This document shows, piece after piece, positions 1 through 6,735 of a DNA stretch of 30,133 nucleotides. The notes under the pieces were generated by a model. That model made no database searches. It was not told where the DNA came from and worked only from the letters and a program-made list of their open reading frames with translations. The first letter of the stretch is position 1, and every line of letters begins with the position of its first letter. The stretch is from assembly GCA_029975915.1 (NCBI GenBank), contig JARKOC010000279.1, positions 1 to 30,133 on the forward strand. Direction: 5' to 3'. Source of the stretch: Bryobacteraceae bacterium. Its GTDB lineage: Bacteria; Acidobacteriota; Terriglobia; Bryobacterales; Bryobacteraceae. A program made the translations under genes and the position numbers.

Positions 1-485
1 GATCTGTGGCCGGACTCCCCGGCCTTTGGCCGCAAGAACAGGTTGTATCTGTGACAACTCAGGCCGTTGGTGGTCTCCTATCGGCTCGGCCATCCGCGGG
101 CTGTTGCCCTATGCGCTGCCTCCCGTTTTCGGCCCTCGCCAATATGACATATAGATATATATACCTATGTGCGGCAATCCGGCCCCGCCACCCGCCCCGT
201 GCGGATAGCCATAACGCGTTCATCCTGTTGAGGATCTGCGCCTCGTGCAACGGCACTAGAAACCCCCTGCTCAAGGGCAATAGGCCCTGTTTTTCCAGCG
301 TCGGGTCACCCCCAGATTCTGGAAAATTCAATTTGCATAGCACACACCCCGGACTCCCGCCCCCTCCGCGGTCCATCCGCACCGGCGCGTCCGGCTAGGT
401 TACCCATATAATGGTCATTCTCCTGACCGCGCCTCCTCTGGCGGATCGTCGCTCAAAGGAACGCAAACTGACTCACGGTGAACCC
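1..485. other. Non-coding 5' part of the window
   Basis: I see no convincing gene here. An open frame runs over part of it, but its composition is not protein-like and it has no ribosome binding site or recognisable domain. There is an AT-rich patch around 143-168 in otherwise GC-rich DNA, and a perfect -10-like hexamer just before the transporter gene. The end of an upstream gene, if any, is outside the window. Confidence 0.5.
407..412 (+). promoter_or_regulatory. Candidate -10 element of the MFS gene
   Basis: A perfect TATAAT lies about 75 bp before the chosen transporter start. No good -35 hexamer is visible at the usual spacing. If it is used, transcription would start near 419, downstream of the in-frame ATG at 411, which supports the later start at 486. 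Confidence 0.35.
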
Positions 486-1847
486 ATGGCCTCCTCAAAC
501 ACACAAAGCAGTCAACCTAAATACGCCTGGTACCGGGAACTGAACCGGTATCAGTGGTTCGTATTAATCGTCGCCAGCCTTGGCTGGGCCTTCGACACGA
601 TGGCTCAGCAACTGTTTAACATCGCCCGCGTACCAGCGATGCGCGCACTTTTGGACACTGGCTCGGGCCCGCCCCCGCCTGGCATTGTGTCCGAGCAGGC
701 CGGCTACGCAACCATGATTTTCATGATCGGCTGGGCGCTTGGCGGCGTCTATTTCGGCGTCCTCGGCGACCGCTTGGGCCGCGCCAAGACCATGATCATG
801 ACCATCCTGCTGTACTCGGTCTTCACGGGCTTGAGCGTCTTCGCCGTGGGCATTTGGGACTTCAACGCCTACCGCTTCCTGTGCGGCCTCGGCGTAGGCG
901 GACAGTTCGCCGTCGGCGTCGCGCTGGTGGCCGAAACCATGCCGGACCGGGCGCGCCCCTACGCCTTGGGCATGGTGCAGGCCCTGTCGGCCGTCGGCAA
1001 CATGATGGCCGCCCTCACCGGAATCGGCCTGGGTCTGCTCGAGCAGTCTGGAACCATCACGGACGCCTGGCGCTGGACCTTCGCCGCCGGCGCGCTGCCC
1101 GCCCCCTTGGCCCTAGTCATCTTCAAGAAGCTCAAGGAACCCGAGTCCTGGCTCAAGGCCCGTGCCGAAAAGAAGAAGATGGGTTCGTTCGCCGACCTGT
1201 TCACTGACCCCAGGTGGAGACGGAATTCCATTGTCGGCCTCCTGCTTGCCTTCGCCGGCGTGGTTGGGTTGTGGGGTATCGGATTCTTCAGCTTTGATCT
1301 GCTGCGCCCGGTTTTGGAAGGCAACTTCCGCGCCCAAGGCCTCTCCGGAGCCGAACTCGCCGGCCGCACTACAACCTGGATCGGCATCACCTCTCTCCTG
1401 CAAAATATCGGCGCCTTCCTCGGCATCTACGCCTTTACCTACATGACCCACTACACAGGCCGCAAGAAGGCCTTCGCCATCGGTTTCGTGGCGGCCATGG
1501 GCATCACCGCCTTCACCTTCTGGAAGCTCAAAGACTTCTCCGACATCTTCTGGATGATCCCCATGATGGGCTTCGCCCAACTGGCGCTGTTTGCCGGCTA
1601 CTCCATCTATCTGCCGGAACTCTTCCCCACGCGCCTGCGCGCCACCGGCACCAGCTTCTGCTACAACGTGGGACGCCTGGTGGCCGCGCTCGGACCGCTC
1701 ACACTCGGCCTGCTGACCAGCCGCGTCTACGCCGGTTATCAGGATCCGATGCGCTACGCCGGCGCCACCATGTGCCTGGTCTTCCTCGTGGGCTTAGCAG
1801 CGCTGCCGTTCGCTCCGGAGACCAAGGGCAAACCGTTGCCCGAGTAG
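486..1847 (+). CDS. MFS transporter, sugar/organic acid type
   Basis: Inner-membrane secondary transporter of the major facilitator superfamily; the substrate cannot be read from sequence. From the ATG at 486 it has 453 residues, the usual MFS length, with about twelve hydrophobic segments. The loop after the second segment carries the family signature (GVLGDRLGRAK, matching G-x-L-x-D-x-x-G-R), and the RFLCGLGVGGQFAVG stretch is typical of the sugar-transporter and aromatic-acid/sialate branches. A second signature-like loop (THYTGRKKAF) lies near residue 330, in the second half. An in-frame ATG at 411 would add a poorly conserved hydrophilic leader and falls within a perfect TATAAT, so the start at 486 is preferred. 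It stands alone; the next gene is a PEP-CTERM protein about 230 bp downstream. The family is certain, the substrate unknown. Confidence 0.88.
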   Translation: MASSNTQSSQPKYAWYRELNRYQWFVLIVASLGWAFDTMAQQLFNIARVPAMRALLDTGSGPPPPGIVSEQAGYATMIFMIGWALGGVYFGVLGDRLGRAKTMIMTILLYSVFTGLSVFAVGIWDFNAYRFLCGLGVGGQFAVGVALVAETMPDRARPYALGMVQALSAVGNMMAALTGIGLGLLEQSGTITDAWRWTFAAGALPAPLALVIFKKLKEPESWLKARAEKKKMGSFADLFTDPRWRRNSIVGLLLAFAGVVGLWGIGFFSFDLLRPVLEGNFRAQGLSGAELAGRTTTWIGITSLLQNIGAFLGIYAFTYMTHYTGRKKAFAIGFVAAMGITAFTFWKLKDFSDIFWMIPMMGFAQLALFAGYSIYLPELFPTRLRATGTSFCYNVGRLVAALGPLTLGLLTSRVYAGYQDPMRYAGATMCLVFLVGLAALPFAPETKGKPLPE

Positions 1848-1975
1848 CCATCGTCCCAGAGTCATCCACGCCCGCCGCCCGGCCCTGCGCCGGTTGGCTG
1901 GGCTAGGAATGTCTCCGCCATTCGCGCAAACGCGGAGCCCTGCCGTGCTCATGTGTCTAAGGCATACCCCTCAAT

Positions 1976-1988
1976 TTTGGTACTTGAC
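1976..1988 (+). promoter_or_regulatory. Shared upstream motif of PEP-CTERM genes (copy 1)
   Basis: TTTGGTACTTGAC occurs 106 bp before the ATG of the PEP-CTERM gene at 2082. The identical 13-mer lies 104 bp before the PEP-CTERM gene at 25529. It ends in a -35-like TTGAC, so it could be a promoter, a regulator site, or both. Confidence 0.5.
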
Positions 1989-2081
1989 GCACCCTAACGA
2001 CTGGCGGAAACTGGCATTACTGGCTTTTCATGTGTTTGGCGTGTGCGCCAGACGAGAAAAGTCTCTGTCAGAGGAGGAAAC

Positions 2082-2765
2082 ATGAAAATCGTTCGCTATG
2101 TGCCCGTGCTATTCGTGCTGTTCTGCGTCTCCATGATCGGCGGGCCGCTTGTGGTCACTCAGGAGGGCGTCGTTGGCCAGACCACCGTCTACAAGGCATC
2201 CTTTGCAGGCTCTGGCGCCGCATCGGTCGGCACCGTCGTGATCAGCGACTCCAATAGCCAGACCGGCGGTTCCCCAGGCGTCTTCTCGGGGTTCGACCTG
2301 GACTTCCTGTGGCTCGACGTCGACGGTGTCTTCGCCACTGCTGGTGACCGTATCTACGCCGCCTCATACGCCTTCACTACAGGCACAATTCGCCCCACGG
2401 CCGACCCGAACTACCAGCCCACCATCGGACGCCCGGGCCCGACCTTCGGCTCGTCAGCCGCCGACACAATCGATCCCGCGCTCTCCACCCTGGGTGTTCT
2501 CGATGGCGCCTACCCGGCGGCCTTCAACACCGATAACGTTTTCGGCTGGCTCACCTTCGGCGATGGTGGCGTCCTGAAGGCCACGTTCTTTCCGTCGGTC
2601 GCCTTGAACGCCAATTCAGCCCTATTCTTCGGCGAAGTCGGCACGGGCCTCGGCGAGCAGCTTCGCGCCAATGTCGAACTCGTTCCAGAGCCCGGCTCCT
2701 GGGCCGCACTCCTGCTTGGTCTCGGCGGCTTGTCTTATGCCGTCTCCCGGCGCCGTCGCGCCTAA
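2082..2765 (+). CDS. PEP-CTERM sorting domain-containing protein
   Basis: Predicted exported surface or matrix protein of 227 residues. The N-terminus is a signal peptide (MKIVRYVPVLFVLFCVSMIGG). The C-terminus has the full PEP-CTERM tripartite signal: VPEPGSWAALL, a hydrophobic helix, then RRRRA. In characterised systems this signal is recognised and cleaved by an exosortase (EpsH family). The body, rich in G, T, S and F, matches no family I recognise. The start is fixed by GAGGAGG at 2071-2077, five bases ahead of the ATG; a longer in-frame reading from 2043 would place the signal peptide internally. A GTACT-type motif lies 106 bp upstream. The 3' end of the gene is nearly identical in DNA to that of the next gene, although the two ectodomains are unrelated. 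Confidence 0.85.
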   Translation: MKIVRYVPVLFVLFCVSMIGGPLVVTQEGVVGQTTVYKASFAGSGAASVGTVVISDSNSQTGGSPGVFSGFDLDFLWLDVDGVFATAGDRIYAASYAFTTGTIRPTADPNYQPTIGRPGPTFGSSAADTIDPALSTLGVLDGAYPAAFNTDNVFGWLTFGDGGVLKATFFPSVALNANSALFFGEVGTGLGEQLRANVELVPEPGSWAALLLGLGGLSYAVSRRRRA

Positions 2766-2929
2766 CCGCGTCGTTTCTGAATCAGGCCATCGGGGGCCGT
2801 TGACCGCGGCCTCCCGGGCCGAACGCTGGTTCTTACGCCAGTGCTCACAACTGCCAATGTGAATCCTCCTGGCCCCCATAAGCCTAGGATCCACTGCGGC
2901 AACTAATCGATCCATGGAGGAAACAACAA

Positions 2930-3556
2930 ATGAAATCACTGACTCTGGTCACCGTGATTGCTTTAATGCTGGCTTCTGTCGCCAGCGCCGGCGTGGTGGA
3001 TTTTGAATCCACGTCTACCGGAAACGCGATTCTGTCGGGGTCTACAGACGTTCAGGGCCTGACGTTTACATCCAGCCACTATCACATCCCCGACAGCGTA
3101 GTAGGCTCCTACGGCGGCTCTGTCGCCCTAGTGAAGTATCTTGCTCTCGACGCACCTGGCCTGGGCTTCCCTGTCACGGTCACGCAAACCGGCGGAGGCG
3201 CTTTCTCGGTTCTCAGCCTTGACGCGAGTCAGATGTGGGGAGACAGCGGCGCTGCAGCGGCTGCTGGGTATAACAATGCTGACTTCCTGCACCTGGTCGG
3301 CAACATCAGCGGTGGCGGGACGGTCACAACCGATTTGCCACTGGGGTTCGGCTTTGCCAACTTCGTCCTGGCCGGCTTCAACAATCTGGACTCCATGGTG
3401 ATCTCCGGGTTCGTCGTCGGCGGCACGGATAACGCAAGCTGGGCCGTTGACAATATCGAATACGCATCCGCAGTCCCCGAACCCGGCTCCTGGGCCGCGC
3501 TCCTGCTCGGCCTCGGCAGCCTCTCCTACGCCGTCTCCCGGCGCCGGAAAGCCTAA
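2930..3556 (+). CDS. PEP-CTERM sorting domain-containing protein
   Basis: Predicted exported protein of 208 residues, with signal peptide MKSLTLVTVIALMLASVASA and a likely cleavage after ASA. The C-terminus reads VPEPGSWAALLLGLGSLSYA followed by VSRRRKA, a complete PEP-CTERM signal. The ectodomain (VVDFESTSTGNAILSG..., later AVDNIEYA) resembles the beta-rich secreted proteins often annotated as 'PEP-CTERM protein, DUF-type' with a terminal D-N-I/V motif; I assign no function. GGAGG precedes the ATG by about ten bases. It lies 164 bp after the previous PEP-CTERM gene and may share its promoter, since no GTACT motif is seen in the gap. A strong intrinsic terminator follows. Confidence 0.85.
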   Translation: MKSLTLVTVIALMLASVASAGVVDFESTSTGNAILSGSTDVQGLTFTSSHYHIPDSVVGSYGGSVALVKYLALDAPGLGFPVTVTQTGGGAFSVLSLDASQMWGDSGAAAAAGYNNADFLHLVGNISGGGTVTTDLPLGFGFANFVLAGFNNLDSMVISGFVVGGTDNASWAVDNIEYASAVPEPGSWAALLLGLGSLSYAVSRRRKA

Positions 3557-3576
3557 ACCACATCGCCTCATCCTGG

Positions 3577-3607
3577 CGCCCGCGGGTCACCGGCCTGCGG
3601 GCGTTTT
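3577..3607 (+). terminator. Rho-independent terminator
   Basis: CGCCCGC at 3577-3583 pairs perfectly with GCGGGCG at 3597-3603 and is followed by TTTTGTTT. It lies about 20 bp after the PEP-CTERM stop codon and should end that transcription unit before the deacetylase gene. Confidence 0.85.
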
Positions 3608-3661
3608 GTTTCTCCGCTGGTCACCCTCTGCATGCGTGATATCCTCACTTGACAGTCAGCC

Positions 3662-4417
3662 ATGCTCATCATCATTAACGCGGATGACCTCGGGGCCACC
3701 AGCGAGGTGAATGATTCAATTTTCGGCCTCATCGATGCGGGCCTTGTCACCTCAAGCACTCTCATGGCCAACGGGCCGGGCTTTAAACATGCCGTGGAGC
3801 GGATCCCGAACTTCCCTCACTGTTCGTTTGGGATCCACCTCAACCTCACCGTCTTTGCCCCGCTCACCGCACCATCTGCACTAGCCCCGATCCTGGACTC
3901 GAATGGTTGTTTATCAGGACGCCTCCTGCAAGCCCGCTTGTCGCCGCCCCTTCGAACCTCCATCCATCAGGAACTGCGCGCTCAGGTCTGCCGTGCCCTC
4001 GACGCCGGCGTGCCCATCAGCCATTTCGATTCCCACCAGCACATTCACACTATTCCCCGCCTTCTGCCCATAATCAAATCCCTGCAGCGCGAGTTCAAAA
4101 TCGATAAGGTCCGTTCGACGATCAACCTCCTCCCCCCCTCGCAAAGCCTGAGCATGACCCGATTCGTCAAGAAGAAGCTTTTCCGCGTCGCTTTGAGCCA
4201 TATGCCGCACACCCGGATCACAAGCGGCCTGGGTGACTTCCGCTATTTCCACTCTGCCCTGGCCCGGGGCGACTGCCCCCGCTTTGACAGTCTCGAACTC
4301 ATGGTCCACCCCGGAGCCACCTCGCCCGGCTACTGTGCCGAGATTGAACTGCTGCGGTCCGAATGGAAACACCTACTCCCCGCTGGTGCCACGTTCGGCA
4401 GCTACCACTCCTTGTAG
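3662..4417 (+). CDS. ChbG/YdjC-family carbohydrate deacetylase (HpnK-like)
   Basis: Predicted metal-dependent deacetylase acting on N-acetylated sugars or related lipids; ChbG acts on chito-oligosaccharides and HpnK relatives are linked to hopanoid synthesis. The 251-residue length fits. Metal and catalytic motifs are visible: NADDLG near residues 6-11, FGIHLNLT near 57-64, and HFDSHQHIHTI near 120-130. A late MVHPG motif near 216-220 is also typical of the family. There is no signal peptide, so it is probably cytoplasmic. It follows a terminator and ends 16 bp before the convergent integrase gene, so it is the last gene before the island. Its substrate cannot be inferred; the nearby polysaccharide locus makes a glycan-modifying role plausible. 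Confidence 0.85.
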   Translation: MLIIINADDLGATSEVNDSIFGLIDAGLVTSSTLMANGPGFKHAVERIPNFPHCSFGIHLNLTVFAPLTAPSALAPILDSNGCLSGRLLQARLSPPLRTSIHQELRAQVCRALDAGVPISHFDSHQHIHTIPRLLPIIKSLQREFKIDKVRSTINLLPPSQSLSMTRFVKKKLFRVALSHMPHTRITSGLGDFRYFHSALARGDCPRFDSLELMVHPGATSPGYCAEIELLRSEWKHLLPAGATFGSYHSL

Positions 4418-4433
4418 CCTGTGCCCCTGGATC

Positions 4434-5429
4434 CTAGATCCCGCTCCGCTCCACGGCGTTATCCAGAAACAACGACCCCTCCCGGATGTACTGCCGCAGC
4501 GTCGTCACGCTCTTGTGGCCCGTCTGGTTCATGATCGCCCGTTCGCTGGCGCCGCCCCGGGCCGCCGACGTTGCAAAACCGGCCCTCAGGCTATGTCCTG
4601 CATAGCCTTCCGCGTCAATACCCGCCCTGAGCAGACTGCGCTGGACGATGCGGGCGACCGCTCTGTCAGATAGTCTTTTCTCCTCGACATCCCCGTGGCG
4701 GTTCACCGGCCGGAAGACCGGCCCCTCCTCCCATCCACCGTGCTCCCGCCACTCTGCCAGAGCACGCACGGGACAACTCGCCCGCCTTGGCCGAGTAGGG
4801 ATCCCAATCCGCCTGCCCTCGCCCTCCTGGTCCGTCTTTGCCCTTCGCAGCCGGATAACAACCCCCTGTTCGACAAATTCACAGTCCTCCCAGTCCAAAC
4901 CAACCAACTCTGACCGCCGGAAGGCGCCCGCGAACCCAACCAGAAGCAAAGCCCGGTCCCTCAACCCCAACGCGCCATCAGGCAGGTGCCGCAATACTGT
5001 TTCAAGTTGATCGGCCATCAGCGGCCGCCGCCGGTCGGGCATCGTGCCTTGCGCCCGCCTCAACCCCGCCATCAGAGCCCGCACCTCGGCCGTCTCCGAT
5101 GGTGAAGGACAGCCCGCCCATCTATGAGCTACCGAGATTGCAGAAAGCCGGCGTGTGAGAGTTGAAACTTTCCGCTGGCCCGCCTGCTCCGTCAGGAAAC
5201 AGACAACCGCTTCCACTGGAGCCGGCAGCGCCGCAAATCCCCTCGACACACACCATTGTTCGAACTGCCGCCAGTCGCCGTTGTATGCGCGTAACGTATT
5301 TGGCGCCTTGGCCAGCCGCATGTACGCCTGGCTGGCTTCGGTCAGCCGGCCGAGTTCCCCGCCCCGATCTGGATCGTCCAGCAGGTCCACGAGATCATTG
5401 TACGCGCTCTGGTGTCCGATATGCTTCAT
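4434..5429 (-). CDS. Tyrosine recombinase / phage-type integrase
   Basis: Site-specific recombinase of 331 residues. An N-terminal SAM-like core-binding domain (about 30-125; MRLAKAPNTLRAYNGDWRQFEQW) precedes a C-terminal catalytic domain (about 135-320). The catalytic set is visible: R171 in GAFRRSEL, K198 in RRAKTD, H279 and R282 in HSLRAGF, H305 in TGHKS, and the nucleophile Y314 in LRQYI. It therefore looks intact and active. The start at 5429 lies in the loop of an 8-bp inverted repeat and has no Shine-Dalgarno sequence, so expression may be controlled or leaderless; an internal ATG at residue 37 is the alternative. It is transcribed divergently from the unknown/ScpA pair. No tRNA gene or attachment repeat could be identified beside it. 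Confidence 0.9.
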   Translation of the reverse strand: MKHIGHQSAYNDLVDLLDDPDRGGELGRLTEASQAYMRLAKAPNTLRAYNGDWRQFEQWCVSRGFAALPAPVEAVVCFLTEQAGQRKVSTLTRRLSAISVAHRWAGCPSPSETAEVRALMAGLRRAQGTMPDRRRPLMADQLETVLRHLPDGALGLRDRALLLVGFAGAFRRSELVGLDWEDCEFVEQGVVIRLRRAKTDQEGEGRRIGIPTRPRRASCPVRALAEWREHGGWEEGPVFRPVNRHGDVEEKRLSDRAVARIVQRSLLRAGIDAEGYAGHSLRAGFATSAARGGASERAIMNQTGHKSVTTLRQYIREGSLFLDNAVERSGI

Positions 5430-5438
5430 TTATCGGAC
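5414..5438. repeat. Inverted repeat enclosing the integrase start codon
   Basis: GTCCGATA at 5414-5421 and TATCGGAC at 5431-5438 are perfect inverted 8-mers with a 9-base spacer. The integrase ATG (5427-5429, minus strand) sits in the loop. It could be an operator, a recombinase core site, or an mRNA hairpin at the start codon. Confidence 0.7.
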
Positions 5439-5448
5439 GGTGGGAAAA

Positions 5449-5475
5449 TTATGGTTTGGCACGAGTGTGCCATAA
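5449..5475. promoter_or_regulatory. Imperfect dyad in the divergent integrase/unknown promoter region
   Basis: GGCAC (5458-5462) and GTGCC (5467-5471) are separated by four bases and flanked by TTATGG (5449-5454) and a matching ATAA. A -35-like TTGGCA overlaps it at 5456-5461. Its place in the 72-bp gap between divergent genes suggests an operator for one or both. Confidence 0.45.
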
Positions 5476-5501
5476 CATAAAGAGTTTGGTAGGATGCTCG
5501 T

Positions 5502-6002
5502 ATGCCTGCCTTCCCCCAGTGGTATCAGCGCATTCCGGCGGCCCTCGCCACACTTCGCCGGGTCGATACTCCCGACTTCGACCGCAGCGCGATCGAGGGG
5601 TTGTTGAAAGTGAGCCGCCGCGATGCTGTCCGCATCCTTCACCGCTTTGGGGCCACCCGCGTCGGTAACTCGCTCAAGATCGCCCGCACTGACCTCATCC
5701 TTTGCCTGGAAGCGCTTCAGCGGGATGATTCTTTCCGGCTCGAGCGTCAGCGGCGCCGCTCGGTTGCCCAGGAAGTGATCCAGGCTGAACAGGATGCCGT
5801 CGCGCGAAGCATCGTGATCCATGAACCGCCGCCTGTCCCGCGCCCCGCCCTGGACGCGCTACCAGACACAATCGAGCTGCGTGCCGGACTCCTTTCAGTC
5901 CGCCATGCCGGCCCGGAAGACCTTCTCCGCCAGCTTCTGCTTCTCGCCCGAACCATCTGCCACGATCACTCGGCTTTTATGAGCCGGACAACGCCTTCGT
6001 AA
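5502..6002 (+). CDS. Unknown protein with an N-terminal HTH-like segment, partner of the ScpA-like gene
   Basis: I do not recognise a named family. The 166-residue protein has a segment at about 25-65 (FDRSAIEGLLKVSRRDAVRILHRFGATRVGNSLKIAR) that reads like a DNA-binding helix-turn-helix: a helix, a short turn, then a basic helix. A charged helical middle follows (about 70-105), then a proline-rich linker and a final helical stretch (LELRAGLLSV-type to the end) that could be a protein-interaction part. It ends 7 bp before the ScpA-like gene and on the same strand, so the two are almost certainly co-transcribed. By position it might replace ScpB, which is not seen here, but I see no sequence similarity to ScpB. 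The function is unassigned. Confidence 0.7.
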   Translation: MPAFPQWYQRIPAALATLRRVDTPDFDRSAIEGLLKVSRRDAVRILHRFGATRVGNSLKIARTDLILCLEALQRDDSFRLERQRRRSVAQEVIQAEQDAVARSIVIHEPPPVPRPALDALPDTIELRAGLLSVRHAGPEDLLRQLLLLARTICHDHSAFMSRTTPS

Positions 6003-6009
6003 GCCGCCC

Positions 6010-6735
6010 ATGCCTCTGCCAGCCCTTCACATCTCGGCTCCTGGCTTTGAGGGTTCAATCGAAGAACTCATCCACGCCGTCCGGACGGGCGAGCTCGCGC
6101 TTGCCAGCTTGCCCATGGCGGCCATTTCGGAGTCTGTGCTCGCTTGGGTTATGGCGCTTCGGGGCCGCGAATTGATCGACGGGGCTGACACGCTCGACAT
6201 TCTGGCTTCGCTGATCCGCCTCAAATCCCGAGCCCTCCTGCCTGAAGACGAAGTTGCCTGGGATGAACAGGTTAACCACGGCTTCACCCGTCGCAAACGG
6301 TCATTCATCGACGATCTTCGCGCTCTGCAGTATGCAGTTGACCAGATGCGTGACCTCTGGGCGGCTTCCCTGCCCCGCGAGGAGTTGCTCCAGCCTGCCG
6401 CCGAAGTCGAAGCCCCGGCCGCTCCAGCCACGCTCCATGACCTGATCCGCGCCCTTGAGGACGCGCTTCGCTTAACCCTTCAAGCCGCACAACCCCTAGA
6501 AATTGAACCGGAAGAGTATCCTTTTGATCGTTTGGCCGCCATCATCCACGATCACGTCCAGACAGAAACAGCGCTCGGCCCCCTGCTCGCCCGCCATCCG
6601 CACATCGCCGCCGGCTTGTTTCTTGCAGCGCTTGAATTGAGCCAGTTGGGTCAACTGGACCTGGATCAGGAGGAGCCTTTCGGCGCCATTCGAATCCAAA
6701 ACGCCGGCCAAGCTCAAAGGCCGTGCGAAGCGTAG
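6010..6735 (+). CDS. scpA-like: ScpA-like kleisin (segregation and condensation protein A family)
   Basis: Kleisin subunit homolog; in the Smc-ScpAB condensin the kleisin bridges the two Smc heads. The N-terminus aligns by eye with ScpA: FEGSIEELIHAVRTGELALASLPMAAI matches the FxGPLDLLLxLI...IPI pattern, and TLDILASLIRLKSRALLP at about 60-77 is the second hallmark. The C-terminus (HIAAGLFLAALELSQLGQL...QEEPFGAI) matches the winged-helix end of ScpA that docks on the Smc cap. At 241 residues it has full ScpA length. The odd point is context: it sits in an integrase/ParA island behind a small unknown gene, without ScpB or Smc. It could be an accessory paralog serving the island or the cell's own ScpA. 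The last 22 bp overlap the convergent gene. Confidence 0.8.
   Translation: MPLPALHISAPGFEGSIEELIHAVRTGELALASLPMAAISESVLAWVMALRGRELIDGADTLDILASLIRLKSRALLPEDEVAWDEQVNHGFTRRKRSFIDDLRALQYAVDQMRDLWAASLPREELLQPAAEVEAPAAPATLHDLIRALEDALRLTLQAAQPLEIEPEEYPFDRLAAIIHDHVQTETALGPLLARHPHIAAGLFLAALELSQLGQLDLDQEEPFGAIRIQNAGQAQRPCEA

Noticed and set aside
6..398. Open frame of 130 codons at the left edge
   Set aside because: Composition is rich in P, R, C and S without domain pattern, there is no ribosome binding site, and an overlapping antisense frame of similar length shows this is a by-product of GC-rich DNA.
1113..1580. Long antisense frames across the transporter gene
   Set aside because: They mirror a clear MFS gene on the other strand and have no recognisable features; codon structure of the plus strand explains them.
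1879..1893. Stem-loop CCGGC/GCCGG after the transporter gene as a terminator
   Set aside because: Only five base pairs and no T-run on the plus strand.
2002..2016. Sigma-54 element before the first PEP-CTERM gene
   Set aside because: TGGCGGAAACTGGCA looks similar, but the GG-to-GC distance is 11 instead of 12 bp, which sigma-54 does not tolerate well.
2795..2818. GC-rich dyad after the first PEP-CTERM gene
   Set aside because: Imperfect stem (bulge) and no T-run; termination there cannot be claimed.
4418..4433. tRNA gene or attachment site at the integrase edge
   Set aside because: The 16-bp gap and nearby DNA contain no tRNA-like cloverleaf and no repeat that I can match elsewhere in the window.
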